A DNA stretch of 6,187 nucleotides from Anaerolineae bacterium (GTDB lineage Bacteria; Chloroflexota; Anaerolineae; UBA1429): the NCBI GenBank assembly GCA_007123335.1, contig SKLG01000182.1:1-6187 (forward strand), in the 5' to 3' direction. Made by a program: the position numbers and the translations under genes. This document shows positions 1-5,324 of this stretch, piece by piece. The notes under the pieces were generated by a model. The model was given only the letters and a program-made list of their open reading frames with translations, did not search any database and was not told where the DNA came from. Each line of letters starts with the position of its first letter. Within the stretch, counting starts at the first letter, position 1.

Positions 1-16
1 CTTTTGGTAGAAGGGC

Positions 17-45
17 TTGAAAAAGGGGTATCTCTCCAGTAAAGT
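17..45 (+). promoter_or_regulatory. Possible sigma-70-type promoter for the transposase relic
   Basis: A TTGAAA hexamer at 17-22 (5 of 6 to the -35 consensus) lies 17 nt before TAAAGT at 40-45 (4 of 6 to the -10 consensus). It is correctly placed upstream of the transposase ribosome binding site at 73-81. This is a motif match only; in AT-richer sequence near the window edge such matches occur by chance. Confidence 0.22.
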
Positions 46-67
46 CAGGGTGACAATAAACCTGACT
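43..67. repeat. Short inverted repeat in the transposase leader
   Basis: AGTCAGG at 43-49 is the perfect reverse complement of CCTGACT at 61-67, leaving an 11-nt AT-rich loop. The repeat sits just 5' of the strong ribosome binding site (73-81) of the transposase relic. Some insertion sequences use a leader hairpin to stop read-through transcripts from being translated, which would fit here; it could also be part of the element's left terminal region. The element's true left end cannot be defined from this window. Confidence 0.35.
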
Positions 68-88
68 ATGCTGAAGGAGGTACCCACG

Positions 89-498
89 ATGAAGGATAGC
101 ACGGAATGCGCGGCAACGCCAGTGTTGTTGGGGACACTTTTGGAAATCGTCGAGGCACATCGAGGTGCCTTTCGCCAAGAACGCCCCTTTCTGCGTATGC
201 AGACCTTGCTGCTGGGACAGTTGTTCACCTTTGCCCGGCATACGGTGACCCAGAACCTGCTCTCACTGGGGTTGACTGACGCCGATTGGACGGCGTGGTA
301 CCGGTTGTTCTCACAACGGCGTTTCGATGAGGAGGAGCTGGCCCGCTGTCTGTTTCGTCAGACGCTGCGGGAGCAGCCCCCCGATCAGCCTATGTGCTGG
401 GCGTAGACGCCACACAAGTGCCCCGCAGCAGTCGGAAGATGCCGGGCACCTGTATTGGGCCTATTCGTTCTCACTGCGTTCCATGTCTTCAGCGATGA
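89..498 (+). pseudogene. Transposase fragment, frameshifted and 3'-truncated
   Basis: This looks like the N-terminal third of a DDE-type transposase. The start at 89 follows a near-perfect Shine-Dalgarno GAAGGAGGT (73-81) with 7-nt spacing. The first frame encodes about 105 residues with a helical, Leu/Arg-rich domain (around LLLGQLFTFARHTVTQNLLS) and stops at 404-406. In the -1 frame, overlapping that stop, the reading resumes as YVLGVDATQVPRSSRKMPGT (391-450). This resembles the first catalytic Asp motif (VDATQ) and the following basic stretch of such transposases. A run of six C (377-382) is the likely shift point, either an indel or, less likely, programmed slippage. After MPGT the expected continuation is absent: unrelated residues run to a stop at 496-498, so two of the three catalytic acidic residues are missing. 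The product cannot be active. I recognise the type but cannot name the IS family securely. Confidence 0.68.
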
Positions 499-514
499 TA
501 TTACCTACCGCCGC

Positions 515-720
515 TCATTGCCGCTGATACAACCGCTGGTAGATAGCGTTGTTCTCGATCAGCTCCTGGTGCATCCCCTGGCCCCCGGAGAACAGCGCAC
601 CGGAACGGTACAAGCTATGGTGCTTCTGCCGGCGCCCGTAGCGCCTACCAGCGGCAGCGGAGCGCAGCGGATTTGCCGTCCGGTGCAGCGCCCTGATGGC
701 TGCTGGATCGCGAATGCCAG
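515..720 (-). pseudogene. Relic of an ABC-exporter (permease-ATPase fusion) gene
   Basis: Two diagnostic pieces of an MsbA-like ABC exporter survive in different minus-strand frames. At 648-616 the reading VGATGAGRSTI is a Walker A P-loop in the form typical of exporters, except that the essential Lys is Arg (AGA where AAG or AAA is expected). At 580-515 the reading QGMHQELIENNAIYQRLYQR plus one Gln and a TGA stop matches the extreme C-terminus of the family (consensus like GTHxELLxxNGxYxxLYxxQ). In an intact exporter these elements are about 200 residues apart; here they are about 40 nt apart. The Q-loop, signature motif, Walker B and H-loop are therefore deleted, and the frame is broken. 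The membrane domain is not visible upstream, where the decarboxylase-family gene ends at 756. The piece lies in the same orientation as that gene. It is a dead remnant; the calls rest on motif recognition. Confidence 0.6.
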
Positions 721-755
721 ACGCAAAAAGCCGAGAACTGCCCTTGCTCTCTGCG

Positions 756-1457
756 TTACGGTCGCTTCGGCAGGCGCAAGGTCATGCCCCCGTCAAACGT
801 CAGGTCATCAATGTGGCCGGCTGAATTTCCATCCTTTGACAGGAGATGGATGTGCATCGCATTTTTCACGTCTTTATCCCTGATAGCAGGAGCGTAGGTG
901 CCGATGAATACGCCATGGTGCTTTTCCGAGTAAAACCCGACGATGTTCACCTCCTCGTTCTGCGTGACATAGTCGGCTTTGGATTCCCTGAAAAGTTCGC
1001 GGGTGATGGGCTTGCCCCCGGTGCGGTCGACATTGATGTGCCACCTGAGTTCCGGGGCCTTGCCCGTCATCAGGAAGGGAAATGGCGTAGAACTGGTGTG
1101 GATACCGGCGGCGGTCGCGCGAGCCTTGACGAAGCGCTGCAGATCGTAATAGGTCTTTACATCGGCAGGTATAGGTTCGTCGCGCCACTGCGTGTTCTTG
1201 GTCCAGGCGCCAAAGATCGCTGTGCCGTGTTGACTGTTGTCCATGATAAAGCCATCGCCGCGCACCCTGGTCACATAGGGCTTGCTCTCGAAGACGGTGA
1301 TCTCTCCATCGAGGCCACCACAGGCACCGACGCCATAGGTAGCGTTGGGGCCCGACATCTCGGCAATCGGCAGGACGCCCCCCGTCTTGCCGGAAGCGAC
1401 AATGGCTCCCTGTTCTCCATAGTATTCGACTAGACCGGCCTCGTGATACTTGGTCAT
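756..1457 (-). CDS. Acetolactate decarboxylase family protein, divergent (AlsD/BudA-like)
   Basis: A 233-residue protein with no signal peptide or membrane segment. The family converts 2-acetolactate to acetoin plus CO2 using a Zn ion held by three His. Visible family features, in order: YGVGACGGLDGE (41-52, cf. the usual GxFxGLDGE with its conserved Glu), a middle segment with PFPFLMTG (125-132), NIVGFYSEKHHGVFIG (171-186, cf. the usual GTIVGFYxPxY), then MHIH at 201-204 and AGH at 213-215. His202, His204 and His215 are the expected metal ligands (usual pattern HxHFL...GGH). The end, MTLRLP, fits the family's C-terminal strand. Length is close to that of cytoplasmic homologues. The start is supported by GAGGAG at 1463-1468. 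Sequence around the active site departs from textbook members, so the fold is fairly sure but the substrate is not. No acetolactate synthase or butanediol dehydrogenase gene is next to it. Confidence 0.72.
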   Translation of the reverse strand: MTKYHEAGLVEYYGEQGAIVASGKTGGVLPIAEMSGPNATYGVGACGGLDGEITVFESKPYVTRVRGDGFIMDNSQHGTAIFGAWTKNTQWRDEPIPADVKTYYDLQRFVKARATAAGIHTSSTPFPFLMTGKAPELRWHINVDRTGGKPITRELFRESKADYVTQNEEVNIVGFYSEKHHGVFIGTYAPAIRDKDVKNAMHIHLLSKDGNSAGHIDDLTFDGGMTLRLPKRP

Positions 1458-1509
1458 GTCATCTCCTCATGTGGGTTCATGCAGCTCTGCAGGATGTGCC
1501 AAACACCAT

Positions 1510-1537
1510 TGCCGGGCACCTCAGAAGGTGCCCGGCA
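1510..1537. repeat. Stem-loop repeat, copy 1 (12-bp perfect stem, CAGA loop)
   Basis: TGCCGGGCACCT (1510-1521) and AGGTGCCCGGCA (1526-1537) are perfect reverse complements around the tetraloop CAGA (1522-1525). It begins, on the minus strand, one base after the stop codon of the DUF2283 gene, so it could act as a terminator or mRNA-stabilising hairpin for that gene; there is no following U-tract. A second copy at 1821-1848 has the same orientation and loop, which makes it a REP-like dispersed repeat rather than a one-off terminator. Confidence 0.8.
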
Positions 1538-1538
1538 C

Positions 1539-1727
1539 CTAACGATATTCGATCTGCCTCGGCAATCCCACCCGCTGTGAGGCATCGAGGATCTCTAACG
1601 ATACCAGATTGTCCGCGTCATCATAATCGAGAATGACCCCCGGCTTGTCCTCGTCGCTTTCTACCACAGGCGTCTCGGTAAAGATGACCGTCAGGGTATC
1701 TGTTTCACCATCATAGATCACTTTCAT
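1539..1727 (-). CDS. DUF2283 family small protein
   Basis: A 62-residue acidic protein beginning MKVIYDGETDTLTVIF, with the DUF2283 pattern: the MKVxYD..tDtL opening, VVESDEDKPGVILDYD in the middle (21-36) and LVSLEILDAS near the end (41-50). It is full length for the family. I chose the ATG at 1727 because it has a GAGGA Shine-Dalgarno a few bases upstream and the family starts there; an in-frame GTG at 1781 would add 18 residues that do not resemble the family. DUF2283 proteins are often encoded beside small DUF4258-type partners in putative toxin-antitoxin-like pairs, but no intact partner is visible here. Biochemical function is unknown. It lies 81 bp upstream of the decarboxylase-family gene on the same strand, with stem-loop repeats on either side of it. 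Confidence 0.85.
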   Translation of the reverse strand: MKVIYDGETDTLTVIFTETPVVESDEDKPGVILDYDDADNLVSLEILDASQRVGLPRQIEYR

Positions 1728-1820
1728 GATTCCTCGCGGATGGATTCGACCTGGCGCTTGAGTATCATGGAATCTCGACACGTGGAACGGCGGCTAATAT
1801 GGGCGTCTGCGCGATCCAGA

Positions 1821-1848
1821 TGCCGGGCACTTCAGAAAGTGCCCGACA
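1821..1848. repeat. Stem-loop repeat, copy 2 (11 of 12 pairs, CAGA loop)
   Basis: TGCCGGGCACTT (1821-1832), loop CAGA (1833-1836), AAGTGCCCGACA (1837-1848). Compared with copy 1, one C-G pair next to the loop has become T-A on both arms, a compensated change. The only unpaired position (C1823 opposite A1846) would be a G-U wobble in RNA made from the minus strand. It lies about 95 bp upstream of the DUF2283 start and 110 bp upstream of the UROD-family start, in the divergent intergenic region. Confidence 0.75.
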
Positions 1849-1904
1849 CCTCGCTGTTGGCATTATAGGCGACGGACAAAGCCGAGGGCAAGCACCGAAC
1901 TCAC

Positions 1905-1933
1905 TTGCAGTCGCAGCGCGTAGCGGTTACACT
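1905..1933 (+). promoter_or_regulatory. Possible promoter for the UROD-family/AMMECR1 genes
   Basis: TTGCAG (1905-1910) and TACACT (1928-1933) are spaced by 17 nt. The -35 match is weak (3 of 6), the -10 better (4 of 6). A start near 1940 would give a leader of about 20 nt containing the ribosome binding site at 1951-1959. The divergent arrangement with the DUF2283 gene requires a plus-strand promoter somewhere in 1782-1950, and this is the best candidate I see. Confidence 0.28.
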
Positions 1934-1961
1934 CTAGGCAAACTATCAACGAGGTGGGGTG

Positions 1962-2966
1962 ATGAACAACCGCGATCGCGTCCGCGCCACGCTGGCCTTT
2001 GAGCCGGTGGACCGCCTGCCCTGCACCGAATGGGCGCCCTGGTGGGACCAGACGATCTACCGCTGGCGGAACGAGGGCCTGCCTGCCGACCTGCCCGTTG
2101 GGCGCGAGGGGATGGTGGCCATCCAGGATTGGCTGGGGCTGGACCCCATGTATCAGATCAATGTGCCCTCCACCGCCGCTTCCTATCCGACGACGCCCCA
2201 CGGTCACGGGCTGGTCAGCGACATGGCCAGCTATGAGGCGCTGCGCGAGCATCTCTATCCCGAGATCGATTGGGAGACCATGGTCCCCCAGTGGGTGCGG
2301 GAGCGCCACGCCTCCGGCGATCTGGCTGTGTGGTTCACGGTGGAGGGCTTTTTCTGGTGGCCGCGGCGGCTCTTTGGCATCGAGCGCCATCTGTACGCCT
2401 TTTACGACCAGCCGGAGCTGATGACGCGTATCAATATCGATCAGAGCGCCTTTATCCAGCGGGTGGTGCGCGAGGTGACCGAGATCCTCACCCCCGAGTT
2501 CATGACCTTTGCCGAGGACATGTCCTATAACCACGGGCCGATGCTCTCCCGCGACCTGTTCGACGAGTTCGAGGCGCCCTATTTCCGCGAGGTGGTGCCC
2601 TTGATCCTCTCTCGCGGGATGATCCCCATCATCGACTCGGACGGCAACATCGAGAGCTGCATGCCCTGGTTCCTGGACTGCGGTCTGGAGGGCATTCTGC
2701 CTTTGGAGCGCCAATCGGGGGTCGATGTGTCGCGATTGCGTCGCAACCATCCCGATTTGCGCCTGGTGGGCGGGTTCGACAAGATGACCATGAACCGTGG
2801 CGTCGAGGCGATGCGCGACGAGTTCGAGCGGCTGCTGCCGGTGATGCGTCAGGGCGGGTTCATGCCCGGGTGCGACCACCAGACACCGCCGGGCGTCTCG
2901 CTGGCCCAGTATCGGGACTATATGGCGTTGATGTTCGAGTATGCGGAGCGTGGGCGCCCTGTGTAG
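1962..2966 (+). CDS. Uroporphyrinogen decarboxylase (URO-D) family protein, not HemE
   Basis: A 334-residue protein of the UROD/cobalamin-dependent methyltransferase superfamily, a TIM-barrel fold. The opening NRDRVRATLAFEPVDRLPC is typical of the non-HemE branch. Further landmarks (ATG numbering) are EDMSYNHGPMLS (185-196), IPIIDSDGN (221-229), LEGILPLE (242-249), the LVGGFDK strand-loop (268-274) and GCDHQTPPGV (303-312) near the C-terminus. In methyltransferases of the MtaA/MtbA type an HxC pair and a later Cys bind zinc; here the first site reads DSDGN instead, while a Cys remains at 304. This argues against simple equivalence to those enzymes. The ATG at 1962 is preferred over GTG at 1959 because GAGGTG at 1951-1956 is better spaced from it. 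The AMMECR1 gene follows 73 bp downstream. No corrinoid protein or activator is visible, so the substrate is unassigned. Confidence 0.85.
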   Translation: MNNRDRVRATLAFEPVDRLPCTEWAPWWDQTIYRWRNEGLPADLPVGREGMVAIQDWLGLDPMYQINVPSTAASYPTTPHGHGLVSDMASYEALREHLYPEIDWETMVPQWVRERHASGDLAVWFTVEGFFWWPRRLFGIERHLYAFYDQPELMTRINIDQSAFIQRVVREVTEILTPEFMTFAEDMSYNHGPMLSRDLFDEFEAPYFREVVPLILSRGMIPIIDSDGNIESCMPWFLDCGLEGILPLERQSGVDVSRLRRNHPDLRLVGGFDKMTMNRGVEAMRDEFERLLPVMRQGGFMPGCDHQTPPGVSLAQYRDYMALMFEYAERGRPV

Positions 2967-2970
2967 GGAT

Positions 2971-3027
2971 GACGGCCTTTTGATCGTCCCCTCCCGAGGG
3001 GGAGCCTTTGGAGGGGGTTGGGCCGTC
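2971..3027. repeat. Intergenic inverted repeat before the AMMECR1 gene
   Basis: GACGGCC (2971-2977) is the reverse complement of GGCCGTC (3021-3027). Between them sits a second, imperfect C-rich/G-rich hairpin (roughly TCCCC at 2987-2991 with GGGGA at 2999-3003). The outer 3' arm abuts the ribosome binding site GAGGAGGTGG (3028-3037), so the structure could influence translation of the AMMECR1 gene or partly terminate the upstream transcript. There is no U-tract. Confidence 0.35.
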
Positions 3028-3039
3028 GAGGAGGTGGCT

Positions 3040-3555
3040 ATGACCGAAGAACATGACCTGGTCGCTCTGGCGCGGCGCGCCATCGAACGGTTTGTCTGCG
3101 ACGGCGTCATTCTGAGCCCGCCCGAGGCATTGAGCGATGAGATGAAACAGCGGGCCGGGACCTTTGTATCGTTGCATTGCGACGAGGAGCTGCGTGGCTG
3201 TATCGGCACCATCGAGCCGACGTGTCCCAATGTGGCCGCCGAGATCATCGCCAACGCCATCAGCGCGGCCACCCGCGATCCGCGCTTTCCCGCCGTGTGT
3301 CGTGAAGAGCTGGCCAATCTGGATATCTCGGTGGATGTGCTCACCGAGCCGGAGCCCATCTCGTCGCTGGAGGAGTTGGACCCGAAGCGCTATGGCGTCA
3401 TCGTCCAAAAAGGCTCGCGGCGTGGATTGTTGCTCCCCAACCTGGAGGGTGTGGACACGCCTCGGCAGCAGGTGACCATTGCCTTGCGCAAGGCCTGGAT
3501 CGACCCCGACGAGCCTTATCAGATGTATCGCTTTGAGGTGATCCGCTATCACTGA
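3040..3555 (+). CDS. AMMECR1 domain protein (AmmeMemoRadiSam system protein A-like)
   Basis: A 171-residue single-domain protein. The hallmark LRGCIGT motif of the AMMECR1 family is at 51-57. It is followed by the helix VAAEIIANAISAATRDPRFP (65-84), the strand LDISVDVLTEP (94-104), and the conserved ELDPKRYGVIV and GSRRGLLLP (125-133) segments. The C-terminal KAWIDPDEPYQMYRFEV (151-167) is also typical. The family is conserved from archaea to humans and is often encoded with Memo and radical-SAM proteins; its biochemical activity is not established. Those partners are absent here; the upstream neighbour is the UROD-family gene. I chose the ATG at 3040 because it follows the strong Shine-Dalgarno GAGGAGG and matches the family start; an in-frame ATG at 2941 would add 33 Gly-rich residues and overlap the upstream gene. 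Confidence 0.9.
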   Translation: MTEEHDLVALARRAIERFVCDGVILSPPEALSDEMKQRAGTFVSLHCDEELRGCIGTIEPTCPNVAAEIIANAISAATRDPRFPAVCREELANLDISVDVLTEPEPISSLEELDPKRYGVIVQKGSRRGLLLPNLEGVDTPRQQVTIALRKAWIDPDEPYQMYRFEVIRYH

Positions 3556-3591
3556 GGGCGCGGCACATGCGGCCTCGCCGCTGCGCCCTCA
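3553..3591. terminator. Candidate bidirectional terminator between convergent genes
   Basis: TGAGGGCGC (3553-3561) is the exact reverse complement of GCGCCCTCA (3583-3591). An inner GGC/GCC pair (3562-3564 with 3577-3579) can extend the stem past a small bulge. The plus-strand arm starts with the TGA stop of the AMMECR1 gene and the other arm ends with the TCA that is the TGA stop of rtcA. The same hairpin therefore forms in transcripts from either side. It lacks a U-tract, so classical intrinsic termination is uncertain; blocking read-through antisense transcription is an inference from position and symmetry. Confidence 0.5.
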
Positions 3592-4665
3592 GCGCACGTG
3601 CACCGTGCCCGGCTCGCCCTCTTGGCCCTCTACCACCACCTGACGCGACAACATCTGTTCCACCACCCAGCCCACCGTCAACAGATGGCGGGTGATTTGG
3701 CTGGTGGTAAAGGAGGACGTGCCCGGCACCAGCGCCAGCGGGAGGATGATCTGATCGGCGAGATGGGGATCGAGGGCCTGCTTGCTGATCAGGTGCTGCT
3801 CAAAGGCGTCCACGGCGTCGTCGGCCACCTTTTCCGCCGGATAGCGCAGCCGCCCATAGCCGACAAAGCCGGCGGTCAGGTGCTCATACTGGGCCAGCAA
3901 AAAGAGCACCGTCCCCGGCCCCACCGACGGCGCCTGGATGGCGTCGATGTCGGCCTTGATGTGCCGGGCGCGGAGGCGGGCGATGGCTTGATCCTTTTGC
4001 CGTTGGATGATGTGGTCGGGCAGCCGCGACGCCGCCGAGATGCCCCAGACCTCCTCGAGCTTGCCTCGTTCCAGCAGCGTCAGCGGCTCCAAGTTCTGTG
4101 GCGTGGGGCCTAACCCGGTGATATGGGCCACCACCTCGCCGCCGCCTTGGGGATACCAACCCCAGCGCCCCAACTCGAGGCGGGCGCGTAGGCCGAGGCG
4201 CTCCACCATGGGCATATAGACCTCGGCGAGATAGTGGTAGGGCGGGCTCCAGCGCACGTGGGTGCCGCCGATGAGGGTGAGCTGCGAGTCGCCGCTGGCC
4301 AGGGCCAAAGCGGGCAAGAGGGACTGAAAGAGCAACGTTACCGACCCCGCGCTGCCACCGCGACCCGCCTCGGCGCTGATGCGCGCCACATCAAAGCGAT
4401 AGCTTCCCGCCTGGGGCTCCACCGTCGGCTCGAACAAGAGGGTGCGCGAGTCCAACGCGCCCCCCTGGATATTGGCCCCACAGATGGTGCCCAGAGCGCG
4501 CACCGCCGCCAGGTGCTGGGGACGCAATCCGGGTTGCTCCCGCCCGGCGCGGATATTCACAATGCGCACCGGCGTGCCGGTCAGCGCCGACAGGGCCAAC
4601 GCCGTGCGCAGAATCTGGCCGCCCCCTTCGCCGTGGGAGCCATCCAACGTCACGACATCGGCCAT
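3589..4665 (-). CDS. rtcA: RNA 3'-terminal phosphate cyclase
   Basis: A 358-residue cytoplasmic enzyme that uses ATP to convert an RNA 3'-phosphate to a 2',3'-cyclic phosphate through a covalent His-AMP intermediate. Diagnostic stretches: DGSHGEGGGQILRTALALS (8-26, the family's N-terminal signature), PGLRPQH (45-51), ISAEAGRGGSAGSVTLLFQ (96-114), GGTHVRWSPPYHYL (133-146), and HLADQIILPLAL (301-312) leading to the catalytic-His motif RHLLT. His327 aligns with the nucleotidylated His309 of the E. coli enzyme. Length is slightly above the usual 340 or so, and all parts appear intact. The ATG at 4665 lies 2 nt after the stop of the upstream hydrolase gene, with a GAGG element inside that gene's last codons, so translation is probably coupled. 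No RNA ligase rtcB or regulator rtcR is in the window. Confidence 0.95.
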   Translation of the reverse strand: MADVVTLDGSHGEGGGQILRTALALSALTGTPVRIVNIRAGREQPGLRPQHLAAVRALGTICGANIQGGALDSRTLLFEPTVEPQAGSYRFDVARISAEAGRGGSAGSVTLLFQSLLPALALASGDSQLTLIGGTHVRWSPPYHYLAEVYMPMVERLGLRARLELGRWGWYPQGGGEVVAHITGLGPTPQNLEPLTLLERGKLEEVWGISAASRLPDHIIQRQKDQAIARLRARHIKADIDAIQAPSVGPGTVLFLLAQYEHLTAGFVGYGRLRYPAEKVADDAVDAFEQHLISKQALDPHLADQIILPLALVPGTSSFTTSQITRHLLTVGWVVEQMLSRQVVVEGQEGEPGTVHVR

Positions 4666-4667
4666 CG

Positions 4668-5306
4668 TCACGCCTCGACCTGCATGACGACCACCTGTAC
4701 CGCTCCCTCGGTGTGCTCCGCCACCAGCTGCTGAAAGCGCTCGACATCCTCCCGCGTGCCCACGATGCCGCCCCAGTGCATCGGCACCGCGACCTGTGGC
4801 TTGATCCGCGCTGCCGCGGCGGCCGCCTGTTCGGCGTTCATGGTGTACGTGCCGCCCATGGGCAGCAGCGCCACGTCGCAGTCGATGTCGACCATCTCGG
4901 GGATGAGGTCGGTGTCGCCGGCGTGGTAAATGCGCCGCCCTTCGATCTCGACGATATAGCCCACATTGCCGGCGCTCTTGGGATGGTTGGGCTTGTCGAT
5001 GTTGTAGGAGGGTACGGCCTCGATCTTGACCGGGCCAACGGTCATCGTCTCGCCCACCGCGATCCCGCGCACATCGCCCTCGATCTGCTCCACATAGGGT
5101 GCTGCGCAGACAATGACCGTCTCGGGGCCTGCAATCTGGGTCAAATCGTCGGGGGAGAGATGATCGCGGTGGCCGTGGGTGATCAGGATGAGGTCTGCTT
5201 CTTTGGTCAGCTCTAGCTTCCAGGGATCGATATAGATAACCTGCCCCTCGGCCTCGATGCGAAAGCTGGCATGGCCGAGCCAGTGAACACCCTGCAACAA
5301 GGACAT
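4668..5306 (-). CDS. Metallo-beta-lactamase-fold metal-dependent hydrolase (UlaG/UPF0173-like)
   Basis: A 212-residue protein. The opening VHWLGHASFRIE (7-18) and VIYIDPWKL (23-31) are typical of the UlaG-like/UPF0173 branch of the fold. The metal site is complete: THGHRDH at 43-49 (His44, His46, Asp48, His49), HAGDTD at 128-133 (Asp131) and PMHWGG at 175-180 (His177); His108 in the NHPKSAGNVGY segment is at a position often used as a ligand. An Ala-rich helix lies near 158-168. No signal peptide. I start at ATG 5306: the ATG at 5312 directly abuts the AAGGAG Shine-Dalgarno with no spacing, whereas 5306 has 6 nt. The gene is 2 nt upstream of rtcA, which points to a shared transcript and perhaps related substrates. 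Family members include lactonases, phosphodiesterases and uncharacterised hydrolases, so the substrate cannot be called. Confidence 0.9.
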   Translation of the reverse strand: MSLLQGVHWLGHASFRIEAEGQVIYIDPWKLELTKEADLILITHGHRDHLSPDDLTQIAGPETVIVCAAPYVEQIEGDVRGIAVGETMTVGPVKIEAVPSYNIDKPNHPKSAGNVGYIVEIEGRRIYHAGDTDLIPEMVDIDCDVALLPMGGTYTMNAEQAAAAAARIKPQVAVPMHWGGIVGTREDVERFQQLVAEHTEGAVQVVVMQVEA

Positions 5307-5324
5307 CGTCATCTCCTTTCCTAA

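Noticed and set aside
721..755. Possible terminator after the decarboxylase-family gene (minus-strand TTTTT at about 729-725).
   Set aside because: The preceding bases form only a 4-bp stem (GAGA/TCTC), too weak to call.
455..883. A 142-codon plus-strand open frame across the relic region.
   Set aside because: Its VLLPAPVAPTSG stretch is the antisense image of the ABC Walker A motif on the minus strand, and it runs into the decarboxylase-family gene from the opposite strand. No family resemblance of its own.
846..1433. A 195-codon plus-strand open frame opposite the decarboxylase-family gene.
   Set aside because: It is a shadow of the minus-strand gene, which has family motifs and a good ribosome binding site; the plus-strand product shows none.
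2941..3039. Earlier ATG at 2941 for the AMMECR1 gene.
   Set aside because: It would overlap the UROD-family gene, adds a low-complexity Gly-rich stretch, and ignores the strong ribosome binding site at 3028-3037.
1863..3359. A 498-codon minus-strand open frame opposite the UROD-family and AMMECR1 genes.
   Set aside because: It is rich in His, Gln, Pro and Arg, as expected from antisense of GC-rich coding sequence, spans two genes with clear family motifs on the plus strand, and has no recognisable domain.
3719..3730. GTGCCCGGCACC inside rtcA, identical to part of the stem-loop repeat.
   Set aside because: Only one arm is present and it encodes a family-consistent PGT in RtcA, so it is most simply chance in GC-rich sequence.
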